This document shows positions 1 through 9,562 of a DNA stretch of 43,818 bases, one piece after another. The position numbers and the translations under genes are program-made. Each line of letters starts with the position of its first letter. Within the stretch, counting starts at the first letter, position 1. The stretch comes from Bacteroidaceae bacterium (GTDB lineage Bacteria > Bacteroidota > Bacteroidia > Bacteroidales > Bacteroidaceae): assembly GCA_017429945.1 (NCBI GenBank), contig JAFRNY010000039.1:1-43818 (forward strand), read 5' to 3'. The notes under the pieces are model-generated. The model made no database searches. It was not told where the DNA came from and saw only the letters and a program-made list of their open reading frames with translations.

Positions 1-203
1 ACGCTGGAAGCGTCATCGCTCAATAACCGGGGTGTGCGCAGCACCCCCGGATGACAGCCAGCATCGGAATCGACCCTGGAGGGGTCGCCCTCTTGGAATG
101 ATGGGGCACTCTTCCAGAGTGCATATTCCACGATTGTATGCTAACCGGGGGTGCTCGCTACGTTCGTACCCTCGGTTATTAAGCGAAGACCGCGTTGCGG
201 TCT
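1..203. repeat. Multi-hairpin intergenic repeat array (left end truncated)
   Basis: At least six short inverted repeats follow each other: 1-13 (acgct/agcgt), 27-50 (imperfect), 71-87 (cgaccc/gggtcg), 106-122 (gcactct/agagtgc), 142-178 (11-base stem with one G-T pair) and 187-203 (agaccgc/gcggtct). Loops are 3 to 15 bases. The short open frames across it simply translate the stems and are not believable genes. The arrangement resembles dispersed hairpin repeats seen between genes in Bacteroidetes; that family link is from memory. The window begins inside the first hairpin. From 204 to 418 I see no gene, and only weak promoter-like sequence near 372-405. Confidence 0.7.
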
Positions 204-418
204 CTTTGGTGGTAAGATTGCGGATTATCATAAAAATTTTTTTGAAGCGCCGGACGTTCTCTTGGCCTTCTGCAGAGGCTGGGTTTAGCTTCTTTTATTC
301 GCTCAACTTGGATAGTCATCAGCAGTCGTCTGATGAAATTTTGCGCGAGTCTTAAACCTTATTGTAACAGCTTTGTCATAAAAGTACACGAACATTCTAA
401 TTTAACAGAGCTTCTCCG

Positions 419-3400
419 ATGGATTCTTCCCACAGAGTTTTAGCGGTGGCCCTCTCGCTCATCGCTTTATTTTTTTTAGTCGCACCCGCTGCAGCGCAGT
501 GGTTCAACGTCCGTGGCACCGTCTATGAGAGCTCTACTCTCAAGGGTCTGCCAGGGGCCAGCGTCGTGGTGAACGACAGCACGGGCAAGCTCGTGGCCGG
601 CCGGCAGACGCAGGCCAACGGTCAGTTTATGATTCCCGGCGTGCCCGTGGGCAAGTACACGCTGAAGGTGTCGTTCATGGGCTTCAAGACTCAGCAGTTT
701 GCACTGAATCTTAGCGGCAAGGGCGGCAACAAGAAGGTCAACGACATACTCTTGAAGGAAGATGCTACGATGATGAAGGAGACCGTCGTCGAAGGCAAGA
801 TGCCAGAGATGACCGTCGTCGACGACACCGTGATGTACAATGCCGCCGCTTTCTCGCTGCCGCCCGGCGCCATGGTCGAGGAGCTTATAAAGAAACTGCC
901 CGGCATCGTCATCGACGAGAGCGGCAAGATAACGCACAACGGCAAGCAGGTGCAACAGATCCTGGTCGATGGCAAGGAGTTCTTCGGCAACAACCAGCAG
1001 CTGGTGCTCAAGAACATCCCGGCCGAAATCGTCGACAAGGTGAAAGCCTACGACAAGCAGAGCGACCTGGCGCGCATCACCGGCATCGACGACGGCGAGG
1101 AGCAGACGGTGCTCGACCTCGAGATAAAGAAAGACCGGCGCCGAGGCTGGTTCGGCCGCGTCACGGCAGGCTATGGCACCGAGGAGCGCTATACGGCCCA
1201 TGCCGACGTCTACCGCTTCCTCGACAAGCAGAAGGCCGGCATCGTGGGCAATGCCGACAATACGCGCGGCAACGGCATGCAGGAGAATCAGGACGTGGCG
1301 GCCAGCCTCAACCTCGAGTGGGACAAGCTGGAGCTCAACGGCGGAGCCTCGGGACGCTTCAACCAGTCGTCGGGGCGCTCGTGGAGCAACTCGCAGAACT
1401 TCGAGAATCGCAACGCCGCCTACAGCAATCGCATGAGCAGCAACGGCAGCCACAGCAATTCGTTCGACACCAACTGGCGCATAGAGTGGAAGCCCGACAC
1501 GATGACCAACATTCTCCTACGCCCCCAGTTCAGCATCAACGGCAATCGCAGCCACTCGCGCAGCGAGAGCGCCACCTTCAACGACGACCCCTACACCCTC
1601 GTCACCGATCCTCTGAAACAGCTGGAAGAGCTGCGCAGCATAGGCGTAAACCACAACCTGGGCGCCAACCGCAATGCCTCTGATGCCATCAGCGGCTCGA
1701 TGTCGGTGCAGGTGAACCGCCGCCTGCAGAAGCCAGGGCGCAACATGACGCTCAATGTCAACGGCGGCCTCAATCAGAACGACGGCAACAGCAGCTCATT
1801 CTCGCAAATCGATTACTACCAGATTCTCGCCATCACGGGCGAAGACTCCATCTATCACAAGATTCAGTACGACGACTCGCGCAACATAGGACGTAACATC
1901 TCGACGCGCTTCTCCTACACCGAGCCCATTGCCACAGGACAGTTCCTGCAGTTCTCATATAACTACAGCTATCGCTACAACGACCGCGACCGCACCGTGG
2001 CCAGTATCTTCGACCCGTTTGTCGACCTGCACTTCCTCGGTATCGACAACTACGACGGCCACCTCGACTGGGCCACGCCCGACACTGCGCAGTGCAACTA
2101 CACCGAGAACCGCTATCAGAACCACGACATCCGCCTGCAGTACCGACTCGTGAACTCGAAGGTGCGCTTCAACCTGGGCGTGAACCTGCAGCCACAGGTC
2201 AATGCCGTCGACTACACTAAGGGATGGAAGCACTACGACCTCAGGCGCACGTTCTTCAACTGGTCGCCGACGGTGAACTTCCGCTACCGCTTCACGCGTC
2301 AGCATCAGGTGGAGGCACGCTACGGCGGACAGACGGGGCAACCCTCAATCACCGACCTCATACCCGACACACTCTCCAACGCCAACCCACTGGCCATACG
2401 CCTGGGTAACCCCGAGCTGAGCCCCTCGTTCAACCACAACGCACGTGTGGAGTGGCGACTCTCGCAGCCCGACTACCAGCGCTCCTACAACTTCAACTCC
2501 TCGTTCAACACCACGCGCAACGCCACGGCCAGCCGCACGGAGTACAACGAGGTGACGGGCGGTCGCGTGACTATGCCCGTGAACATCAACGGCAACTGGA
2601 ACGCAAGCACCAACTTCAATTTCAACACAGCCTTCAAGGACCAGCGCTTCCGCATAAACACCAACACTTCATATAACCATACCACAGCAAATGGTTACGT
2701 CTATCAGACCTCTAAGGCAGAGGACATTGCCGCCGGCGCACCCGCGGGCATCACGGTGAAGAACGTTGTCAACTCCAACAACATGCGCCAGGGCCTGCGA
2801 CTGACCTTCCGCGACGAATATGATCGCAGCCGCGGTTTCGACGACGAAGGCAACAGCTACACCAAGGACAATTTCGAGATCAACCTCCATGCCAACTTCG
2901 GCTACCAGCGCAACCGCGCCTCGGCCACCGCGGCCTCGAACCTCGACACCTACAACTTCAGCTACGGCGTAAGCGCTAACTACAACTTCTGGTTCGGTCT
3001 CAACCTGTCGACCGACATCAACCAGAACAGTCGCCGAGGCTATGCTGAAGCCATCATGAACACCAACCAGTGGATATGGAACGCACAGGCCTCCTACTCC
3101 TTCCTCAAGCGGCGCCAGGCAATCCTCACGCTGCGCTGGAACGACATCCTCGGGCAGCGCGATATGGTCAACCGCAATATCTCTGCCACGGCGCGCACCG
3201 ACTCCGACAGCGAGCGCATAGTGTCCTACGGTATGCTCACGTTCACCTACCGTTTCAATATGTTCGGCGGGCGTAACGTTGGCGGCAATCGTGAGCGTAA
3301 CCGAGAGCGGGGCGAAGGCGGTGACGGCGAAGGCTCTCGCGACGGCGGCAACCGAGGCGGCGACCGTGGCGGCAACGGCGGCGGTGGCAACAGAGGCGGC

Positions 3401-3448
3401 AATGGTGGCGGCTTCGGCGGCGGTTTCGGTGGCGGCGGCCGGTTCTGA
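419..3448 (+). CDS. Outer-membrane beta-barrel (TonB-receptor-like) protein
   Basis: A 1009-residue protein of the Bacteroidetes outer-membrane beta-barrel family (OMP_b-brl_3 type). Domain order: signal peptide at about 1-26 (ending APAAA-Q); a carboxypeptidase-regulatory-like beta sandwich at about 29-115; a plug-like region at about 120-235 containing the family-typical stretch KLPGIVIDESGKI and QQILVDGKEFFG; then a long barrel rich in N, Y and R with alternating strands to about residue 955. It ends in a low-complexity Gly/Arg/Asn tail of about 50 residues (GGNRGGDRGG, GGFGGGFGGGGRF), which is unusual after the last strand. It probably acts in the outer membrane in transport or assembly; the substrate cannot be read from sequence. 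It stands alone; the leu operon starts about 100 bases downstream from its own promoter. Confidence 0.88.
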   Translation: MDSSHRVLAVALSLIALFFLVAPAAAQWFNVRGTVYESSTLKGLPGASVVVNDSTGKLVAGRQTQANGQFMIPGVPVGKYTLKVSFMGFKTQQFALNLSGKGGNKKVNDILLKEDATMMKETVVEGKMPEMTVVDDTVMYNAAAFSLPPGAMVEELIKKLPGIVIDESGKITHNGKQVQQILVDGKEFFGNNQQLVLKNIPAEIVDKVKAYDKQSDLARITGIDDGEEQTVLDLEIKKDRRRGWFGRVTAGYGTEERYTAHADVYRFLDKQKAGIVGNADNTRGNGMQENQDVAASLNLEWDKLELNGGASGRFNQSSGRSWSNSQNFENRNAAYSNRMSSNGSHSNSFDTNWRIEWKPDTMTNILLRPQFSINGNRSHSRSESATFNDDPYTLVTDPLKQLEELRSIGVNHNLGANRNASDAISGSMSVQVNRRLQKPGRNMTLNVNGGLNQNDGNSSSFSQIDYYQILAITGEDSIYHKIQYDDSRNIGRNISTRFSYTEPIATGQFLQFSYNYSYRYNDRDRTVASIFDPFVDLHFLGIDNYDGHLDWATPDTAQCNYTENRYQNHDIRLQYRLVNSKVRFNLGVNLQPQVNAVDYTKGWKHYDLRRTFFNWSPTVNFRYRFTRQHQVEARYGGQTGQPSITDLIPDTLSNANPLAIRLGNPELSPSFNHNARVEWRLSQPDYQRSYNFNSSFNTTRNATASRTEYNEVTGGRVTMPVNINGNWNASTNFNFNTAFKDQRFRINTNTSYNHTTANGYVYQTSKAEDIAAGAPAGITVKNVVNSNNMRQGLRLTFRDEYDRSRGFDDEGNSYTKDNFEINLHANFGYQRNRASATAASNLDTYNFSYGVSANYNFWFGLNLSTDINQNSRRGYAEAIMNTNQWIWNAQASYSFLKRRQAILTLRWNDILGQRDMVNRNISATARTDSDSERIVSYGMLTFTYRFNMFGGRNVGGNRERNRERGEGGDGEGSRDGGNRGGDRGGNGGGGNRGGNGGGFGGGFGGGGRF

Positions 3449-3488
3449 GATCATTTTGACGGCGTTGATAGAAAAACTGCCCTTTTTC

Positions 3489-3520
3489 TTTGCTTGTGTA
3501 AGCAGAATGCTGTATTTTTG
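3489..3520 (+). promoter_or_regulatory. Promoter of the leu operon
   Basis: TTTG at 3489-3492, a 20-base spacer and TATTTTTG at 3513-3520 match the Bacteroidetes primary sigma consensus exactly. The leuA start codon lies 27 bases downstream, so the leader is short. I see no leader peptide, T-box or attenuator in it. Confidence 0.75.
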
Positions 3521-3547
3521 TGCCGATTTTCTTAAATCATAAGCACA

Positions 3548-5050
3548 ATGAGCGACAGACTATTTATTTTCGACACGACACTGCGCGACGGCGAGCAGGT
3601 GCCCGGATGCCAACTCAACACCGTAGAAAAGATTCAAGTGGCCAAGCAGCTCGAGGCTCTCGGCGTTGACGTCATTGAGGCCGGGTTCCCCATCTCGTCG
3701 CCGGGCGACTTCAATAGTGTAGTAGAAATCTCAAAGGCAGTAACGTGGCCCACCATTTGCGCACTAACGCGCGCCGTGCCGCGCGATATTGACGTGGCCG
3801 TAGAATCGTTGCAGTATGCCAAGCACAAACGCATACACACTGGCATAGGCACGTCGGACTACCACATTAAATATAAGTTCAACTCCACCCGCGAAGAGAT
3901 AATCGAGCGAGCCGTGGCAGCGGTGAAGTATGCCAAGCGCTTCGTCGACGACGTGGAATTCTACGCCGAGGACGCCGGGCGCACCGACAACGAATACCTC
4001 GCACGCGTGATAGAGGCCGTGGTAAAAGCCGGGGCCACCGTATGCAATATCCCCGACACCACTGGCTACTGCCTGCCCGGAGAGTTCGGGGCGAAGATAA
4101 AATACCTCATGGAGCACGTCGATGGGCTGTCTGCAGGGAAGGCTATACTCTCCACTCACTGCCACAACGACCTCGGCATGGCTACGGCAAACACCATGGC
4201 CGGCATCATCGCAGGCGCCCGCCAGGCCGAAGTGACCATCAACGGTATAGGCGAGCGCGCCGGCAACACCTCGCTCGAGGAAGTTGCCATGATCTTGAAA
4301 TGCCACAAGGGCTTAGGCATAGAGACAAATATCAGCACGCAGAAGATCTATCCCACGTCGAGGCTGGTGTCGTCGCTCATGAATATGCCCGTGCAGCCCA
4401 ACAAGGCTATTGTTGGGCGCAACGCTTTCGCACACTCCAGCGGTATTCACCAGGACGGCGTGCTCAAGAACGTGGAGACATACGAAATCATTGATCCTAA
4501 AGACGTAGGCATCGACGACAACAGCATAGTGCTGACGGCACGCAGCGGTCATGCTGCGCTGAAGCACCGCCTGCAGACGCTCGGCATAGAGCTCTCCGAC
4601 GAGGCTCTCGACAAGACCTACGAAGCCTTCCTCCTGCTGGCCGACCAGAAGAAAGAACTCACCGACGACGACATTCTCATGCTGGCAGGAGCCGACCGCA
4701 CGGCATCGCATGCCATAAAACTGGAGTACCTGCAGGTGACGACAGGCAAGGGCGTGCGCAGCGTAGCGGCTATTGGCTTGAACATCAGCGGCGAACGCTT
4801 TGAGGCCTCGGCCAGCGGCAACGGACCTGTTGACGCTGCAATCAAAGCCCTGAAGACAATCATACGTCGGCAGATGACTCTCAAGGAATTCACTATACAG
4901 GCTATATCCAAAGGCTCTGACGACGTGGGTAAAGTGCACATGCAGGTGGAGTACGACGGCCACCTCTACTACGGCTTCGGAGCCAACACCGACATCGTCA
5001 CGGCATCCGTCGAGGCGTATATCGACTGTATCAATAAGTTTAAGAAATAA
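3548..5050 (+). CDS. leuA: 2-isopropylmalate synthase
   Basis: Condenses acetyl-CoA with 2-oxoisovalerate in the first committed step of leucine synthesis. The 500-residue length fits full LeuA with a C-terminal regulatory domain. The DRE-TIM barrel begins with [14 protein letters not shown] (metal-binding Asp9). [11 protein letters not shown] supplies His204 and His206, and [16 protein letters not shown] is the second family signature. The C-terminal LeuA dimer domain (about 370-500) contains [15 protein letters not shown], the usual leucine-feedback fold. It is first in the operon with a secreted esterase, leuC, leuD and cimA. The start follows a well-formed promoter, and [17 protein letters not shown] is the usual N terminus. 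Confidence 0.95.
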   Translation: MSDRLFIFDTTLRDGEQVPGCQLNTVEKIQVAKQLEALGVDVIEAGFPISSPGDFNSVVEISKAVTWPTICALTRAVPRDIDVAVESLQYAKHKRIHTGIGTSDYHIKYKFNSTREEIIERAVAAVKYAKRFVDDVEFYAEDAGRTDNEYLARVIEAVVKAGATVCNIPDTTGYCLPGEFGAKIKYLMEHVDGLSAGKAILSTHCHNDLGMATANTMAGIIAGARQAEVTINGIGERAGNTSLEEVAMILKCHKGLGIETNISTQKIYPTSRLVSSLMNMPVQPNKAIVGRNAFAHSSGIHQDGVLKNVETYEIIDPKDVGIDDNSIVLTARSGHAALKHRLQTLGIELSDEALDKTYEAFLLLADQKKELTDDDILMLAGADRTASHAIKLEYLQVTTGKGVRSVAAIGLNISGERFEASASGNGPVDAAIKALKTIIRRQMTLKEFTIQAISKGSDDVGKVHMQVEYDGHLYYGFGANTDIVTASVEAYIDCINKFKK

Positions 5051-5060
5051 GCTTAAGACT

Positions 5061-5912
5061 ATGAAACGAACATTCCTGCTCGCAGCGCTTACCTTCGCTA
5101 GTGCGCTTACCTATGCCGGTCGCGTCGTCACCGACAGCATCCGCAGTCAAGTCCTTGGCGCCACCGTGCGCTACAACGTCTATCTGCCCTCGGGCTACGA
5201 AAAGACTACCGGCAAGTTGCCCGTGGTGTACTTGCTGCACGGCTTGACCGACACCTACACGGCCTGGGACCAGAAGGGACAGATGAGAGAAATCGCCGAC
5301 GAGCTTATCGAGAGCGGCGAGACGGTGCCCGTGGTCGTCATTATGCCTAACGCAGGAGGCCCCGATGTCAACAACACGCCCAACGGATATTTCAATATGG
5401 AAGGTTGGGCCTATGAGAACTTCTTCTTCAACGAACTCATTCCTGCGGCCGAACAGAAATACAGAGGCATTGGCGACAAGGCGCATCGAGCTGTCATGGG
5501 GCTCTCAATGGGCGGAGGCGGCAGCGTAGGCTATTGCCAGCGCCACCCCGACAAGTTCTCGTCGTGCTACGCCATGAGCCCGTGGCTCAACAGCGGCGAA
5601 GGGCGACCTGGCCCCAATGGCGAGAAGACGCGTATGTTCTACACAATGCAAGGCGTGCACGACAACTCGGCGCTCACCTTCATGGACAATGCCGACGACG
5701 CCGTGCGCCAGCAGCTTCGTACCGTGGCCTGGACCCTCGACTGTGGCGACGACGACGGTCTGCTGGGCGACACCTTCGAGCTCTACAAGAAGATGCGCCT
5801 CTCGGGCATCAAAGCTGAGTTCCGCGTGCGCAACGGAGTGCACAACTGGGAATATTGGCGCCACTCGCTGCGTCAGGCGCTGCCATTCGCGTCGCGCAAC
5901 TTTGCCAAGTAA
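5061..5912 (+). CDS. Secreted esterase D-like alpha/beta hydrolase
   Basis: A 283-residue putative esterase (PF00756 type). A signal peptide (about 1-19, ending LTYA-G) predicts a periplasmic enzyme. VVYLLHGLTDTYTAW forms the oxyanion strand, GLSMGGGGS carries the nucleophile Ser149, DCGDDDGLL the likely acid near Asp227, and GVHNWEYWRHSL the likely catalytic His261. Substrate is unknown; related enzymes hydrolyse acetyl or feruloyl esters on xylan, or act as acyl transferases. It lies 10 bases after leuA and about 50 bases before leuC on the same strand, so it is probably co-transcribed with leucine genes to which it has no obvious link. Confidence 0.85.
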   Translation: MKRTFLLAALTFASALTYAGRVVTDSIRSQVLGATVRYNVYLPSGYEKTTGKLPVVYLLHGLTDTYTAWDQKGQMREIADELIESGETVPVVVIMPNAGGPDVNNTPNGYFNMEGWAYENFFFNELIPAAEQKYRGIGDKAHRAVMGLSMGGGGSVGYCQRHPDKFSSCYAMSPWLNSGEGRPGPNGEKTRMFYTMQGVHDNSALTFMDNADDAVRQQLRTVAWTLDCGDDDGLLGDTFELYKKMRLSGIKAEFRVRNGVHNWEYWRHSLRQALPFASRNFAK

Positions 5913-5962
5913 GGCTGCTCGAATCACATCTTAATACTACTCACCCCACATAGCTCAACAGC

Positions 5963-7375
5963 ATGAAAACCCTCTTCGATAAGATATGGGATGCACACGT
6001 CATACAAAACATTGACGACGGCCCCACGCAACTCTACATAGACCGCCTCTACGTTCACGAAGTGACGTCGCCGCAAGCCTTCGATGTGCTGCGCGACAAG
6101 GGGCTCCAGGTCATGCGCCCGAAGCAGGTCATTGCCATGCCCGACCACAACACGCCGAGCACCGAAGAGCAGCCGTTGCCTATTGGCAAAAAGCAGATCG
6201 AGGCTCTCGAACACAACTGCAAGGACTTTGGCATCAGCTATTTCGCTCCCGGTTCGAAAGACAATGGCATCATACATGTAGTAGGTCCCGAAAAGGGGCT
6301 CTCGCTGCCGGGTATGACAATCGTCTGCGGCGACTCACACACCTCGACTCACGGCGCCGTGGGAGCCATTGCCATAGGCATAGGCACCAGCGAAGTGGCG
6401 CAGGTGCTGGCATCGCAGTGCATTCTTCAGCAGAAGCCCAAGACGATGCGTATAAACGTAGAAGGCACACTGGCACCGGGCGTCACAGCGAAGGATGTGG
6501 CACTCTACCTGATGGCACAGATGACTACAGGCGGCGCTACGGGCTATGCCGTGGAATATGCCGGCTCGGCAATCCGTTCGATGTCGATGGAAGGCCGGCT
6601 CACGCTCTCGAACCTCTCAATCGAGATGGGTTCGCGTGCTGGACTGATAGCCCCCGACGAGGTCACGTTCGAATATCTGCGTGGACGTGAGTGTGCGCCA
6701 ACGGGCGAAGCGTGGGATCGTGCCGTGGAGCAGTGGCGCTCGCTGCGCTCCGATGACGATGCCGTGTTCGACCGTGAACTCACCTTCCGTGCCGAAGATA
6801 TCACGCCACGCATAACTTACGGCACTAACCCGGGAGCGGGCATAGCAGTGGATGGGCGCATACCAACGCTCGAAGAAGTGGCTGCGGCTGCAGACTCATC
6901 GGAGAGTGCGGCACAGGCCATAAGCCAGTTGCAGGCGCAACTGCAATATATGGAGTTCCAACCCGGGCAAGAGCTTATGGGCACTCCCGTGGACTACGTC
7001 TTCCTCGGAGCATGCACCAATGGGCGCATTGAGGATTTCCGCGCATTCGCCTCAATCGTTAAGGGGCGTAGGAAGGCGCAGGACGTGGTAGCGTGGCTCG
7101 TGCCGGGCTCGTGGGCTGTGCGAAGGCAAATTATTGACGAGGGCATAGACCGAGTGCTCGAGGAGGCCGGATTCGAACTGCGCCTGCCGTCGTGCTCGGC
7201 CTGTCTGGCCATGAATGCCGACAAGGTGCCGGCCGGAAAGCTATGTCTCTCGACGTCGAACCGCAACTTCGTCGGTCGCCAAGGTCCGGGCGCACGCACC
7301 ATTCTCGCTTCACCGATGACAGTAGCTGCCAGCGCGATAACAGGAGTTATTACCGACCCAAGAACGTTTATGTAG
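5963..7375 (+). CDS. leuC: 3-isopropylmalate dehydratase large subunit
   Basis: The aconitase-family large subunit that, with LeuD, isomerises 2- to 3-isopropylmalate; the pair also processes citramalate. At 470 residues it is normal length. [12 protein letters not shown] and MPDHNTPS are family N-terminal motifs, [13 protein letters not shown] is the substrate loop, and the [4Fe-4S] ligands are Cys351 (GACTNGR) and Cys411/Cys414 (CSACLAMN). [11 protein letters not shown] closes the active site. The leuD start is 2 bases after the stop, so the subunits are probably translationally coupled. Confidence 0.96.
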   Translation: MKTLFDKIWDAHVIQNIDDGPTQLYIDRLYVHEVTSPQAFDVLRDKGLQVMRPKQVIAMPDHNTPSTEEQPLPIGKKQIEALEHNCKDFGISYFAPGSKDNGIIHVVGPEKGLSLPGMTIVCGDSHTSTHGAVGAIAIGIGTSEVAQVLASQCILQQKPKTMRINVEGTLAPGVTAKDVALYLMAQMTTGGATGYAVEYAGSAIRSMSMEGRLTLSNLSIEMGSRAGLIAPDEVTFEYLRGRECAPTGEAWDRAVEQWRSLRSDDDAVFDRELTFRAEDITPRITYGTNPGAGIAVDGRIPTLEEVAAAADSSESAAQAISQLQAQLQYMEFQPGQELMGTPVDYVFLGACTNGRIEDFRAFASIVKGRRKAQDVVAWLVPGSWAVRRQIIDEGIDRVLEEAGFELRLPSCSACLAMNADKVPAGKLCLSTSNRNFVGRQGPGARTILASPMTVAASAITGVITDPRTFM

Positions 7376-7377
7376 CC

Positions 7378-7989
7378 ATGAAAAAGGAATTCGATATCAT
7401 ACAGTCCTCTTGCATACCTATTGCAATAGATAACTGCAATACGGACCTGATTATTCCGGCCCGTTATCTGGCAAGCACGACTCGCGACCCACAGTTCTTC
7501 GGCGAGGCGTTCATGCACGACCTGCGCTTCGATGCCGAAGGGCGCCCTGTTGCCGACTTTGTGATGAACAGGCATCCCTTTGAGGAGGCTCCGCACGAGG
7601 GCGTGAACCAAATAATCGTGGCAGGACAGAACTGGGGCAGCGGCAGCAGTCGTGAGCATGCGGCATGGGCCATCGCCGGCTATGGCGTGCGCGTGGTCAT
7701 CAGCACCAGCTTTGCCGACATACATCGCAACAACTTGCTCAACTGCTTCGTGCTGCCAATAGAGGTGACGCCTGAGTTCCAGCAAGAGCTGTTCGGCACT
7801 ATCGACAACAATCCGCGGGCACAGGTGCGCGTGGACCTGCCGGCACAGACCGTCACAAACCTCACCACAGGCCGCTCCGAACACTTCAACATCAACGGCT
7901 ACAAGAAATACTGCCTCATGCACGGACTCGACGACATCGATTTCCTTCTGGCAACAAAAGATAAGATTCAGGCGTATGAACGGGGCTGA
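7378..7989 (+). CDS. leuD: 3-isopropylmalate dehydratase small subunit
   Basis: A 203-residue swivel-domain partner of LeuC. Visible motifs are NCNTDLIIPARYL at the N terminus and GQNWGSGSSREHAAWA, the conserved substrate-binding loop, followed by VVISTSFADIHRNNLLN. The frame is open upstream inside leuC, but the ATG at 7378, two bases after the leuC stop, gives the usual start (MKKEFDIIQSSCIPI). The 3' end overlaps the next gene by 14 bases. Confidence 0.95.
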   Translation: MKKEFDIIQSSCIPIAIDNCNTDLIIPARYLASTTRDPQFFGEAFMHDLRFDAEGRPVADFVMNRHPFEEAPHEGVNQIIVAGQNWGSGSSREHAAWAIAGYGVRVVISTSFADIHRNNLLNCFVLPIEVTPEFQQELFGTIDNNPRAQVRVDLPAQTVTNLTTGRSEHFNINGYKKYCLMHGLDDIDFLLATKDKIQAYERG

Positions 7990-9535
7990 AAGAGTGAGAA
8001 AAGTAGAGATAATGGACACCACGCTTCGCGATGGTGAACAGACGAGCGGCGTCAGCTTCATGCCACATGAGAAGCTGATGATCTGCCGTGCACTGCTCGA
8101 GGACCTCCATGTCGACCGCGTAGAGGTGGCCTCGGCACGCGTCAGCGACGGAGAACTCGAGGCCGTGCGGCGCATCACGCGATGGGCCGGGCCCAAAGGC
8201 TTGCTCCCGAGAGTGGAAGTGCTGGGATTTGTAGATAACGGCAAGAGCCTCGAATGGCTCACGCGTGCGGGCGCGCGTACAATTAATCTATTGTGTAAAG
8301 GATCGCGGCGCCACTGCGAAGGCCAGCTGGCCAAGACACCTGCAGAGCACTTGGCCGACGTCCGACGTAATGTGATAATGGCGGCTGAGCAGCAAGTGAC
8401 CGTGAACCTATACCTCGAAGATTGGAGTGGGGGAATGAAGACTGACGCGGAGTATGTGTTCAACTTCATCAACGGTATTCTTGACTTGCCTGTGGCGAGA
8501 ATTATGCTGCCCGACACGCTCGGCATACTTAACCCGTTGGAGACGCTGGACTTCACCAAGAAAATGGTCGCTCGATATCCCGACATACATTTTGATTTCC
8601 ATGCTCACAACGACTACGACCTTGCCGTGTCAAACGTAATGGCAGCAGTGTTCGGCGGAGCTCGCGGACTGCACACTGCCATCAACGGGCTTGGAGAGAG
8701 GGCCGGCAATGCGCCATTGGCAAGCGTTCAAGCTATTCTCAAAGACCACTTCAACGCTCAGACCAACATCAATGAGGAGGAACTCAATAAGGTGGCGCAC
8801 ATGGTGGAGAGCTACAGCGGCATCGCAATTCCACCTAATAAGCCTATTACCGGCAGCGCCGTCTTTACGCAAGTGGCCGGCGTTCATGCCGACGGCGATG
8901 AGAAGGACAGCCTCTACCAGAACGCCCTGAAGCCTGAGCGATTCGGCCGACGCCGCGAATATGCCCTCGGAAAGAGCAGCGGTCAGGCGAGCCTCAGACT
9001 CAATCTCGAAGAGCTCGGCCTCGACCTCAGCGACGAGGACATGAAAAAAGTCACCGACCGTATCACCGAGCTCGGCGACAAAAAAGAACATGTGACGCAG
9101 GAGGACCTGCCGTTCATCATTCGTGACGTGCTCCACCATAGCGAGATGAACGATAGCGTGTGCCTGATCTCATACATGGTGAGCACAGCCTACGGACTGA
9201 GGCCTATGGCGCAGGTGCGCCTGCAAGTCAACGGCGCCATCTACGAAGAGAGTGCGCAGGGCGACGGACAGTACGATGCCTTCGTGCGTGCCGTGCGCCA
9301 TATCTATCGCGACAGCCTCGGGCGGCAGTTCCCATGGCTCTCGAACTACACCGTGACAATTCCTCCCGGCGGACGAACCGACGCTCTCGTGCAGACGACC
9401 ATCGAGTGGGTGTTTGAAGAGAAAACGTATCGCACACATGCCCTCGATGCCGACCAGACTGAAGCGGCCATCAAGGCTACGATTAAGCTGCTTAACATCA
9501 TAGAACCTATATACGAAAAGAAGGCCGAAGGATAA
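7976..9535 (+). CDS. cimA: (R)-citramalate synthase / LeuA-like enzyme
   Basis: A second DRE-TIM synthase of 519 residues. [41 protein letters not shown] (His209, His211) and GLGERAGNAPL mark the fold. GVHADGDEKDSLY, PERFGRRREYALGK and a C-terminal LeuA-type regulatory domain (about 395-510) resemble the characterised Leptospira citramalate synthase more than LeuA does. It would condense pyruvate with acetyl-CoA, giving a threonine-independent route to isoleucine that reuses LeuCD. The resemblance is recalled, not computed; a second isopropylmalate synthase is the alternative. The 14-base overlap with leuD is needed because a start after it would remove the first strand. Confidence 0.75.
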   Translation: MNGAERVRKVEIMDTTLRDGEQTSGVSFMPHEKLMICRALLEDLHVDRVEVASARVSDGELEAVRRITRWAGPKGLLPRVEVLGFVDNGKSLEWLTRAGARTINLLCKGSRRHCEGQLAKTPAEHLADVRRNVIMAAEQQVTVNLYLEDWSGGMKTDAEYVFNFINGILDLPVARIMLPDTLGILNPLETLDFTKKMVARYPDIHFDFHAHNDYDLAVSNVMAAVFGGARGLHTAINGLGERAGNAPLASVQAILKDHFNAQTNINEEELNKVAHMVESYSGIAIPPNKPITGSAVFTQVAGVHADGDEKDSLYQNALKPERFGRRREYALGKSSGQASLRLNLEELGLDLSDEDMKKVTDRITELGDKKEHVTQEDLPFIIRDVLHHSEMNDSVCLISYMVSTAYGLRPMAQVRLQVNGAIYEESAQGDGQYDAFVRAVRHIYRDSLGRQFPWLSNYTVTIPPGGRTDALVQTTIEWVFEEKTYRTHALDADQTEAAIKATIKLLNIIEPIYEKKAEG

Positions 9536-9552
9536 TCCTCCGGCCTTCTTTT
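9521..9552 (+). terminator. Terminator of the leu operon
   Basis: An inverted repeat (aaggccgaagg / cctccggcctt, one mismatch, loop ataat) followed by ctttta. It overlaps the stop codon of the citramalate-synthase-like gene and lies next to the 3' end of the convergent DUF5020 gene, so it may serve both directions. Confidence 0.75.
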
Positions 9553-9562
9553 ATACTTGCCA

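Noticed and set aside
13-355. Short open frames on both strands in the first 355 bases
   Set aside because: They translate the hairpin repeats, overlap each other on opposite strands and show no recognisable protein features.
2669-3454. Long minus-strand frame opposite the beta-barrel gene, and similar ones at 476-1453 and 14871-16481
   Set aside because: These are GC-driven shadows of strongly recognisable plus-strand genes, with low-complexity Val/Ala/His-rich translations.
3449-3547. Leader peptide, T-box or riboswitch before leuA
   Set aside because: The leader from the promoter to the start is under 30 bases and holds no leucine codon run or stable structure.
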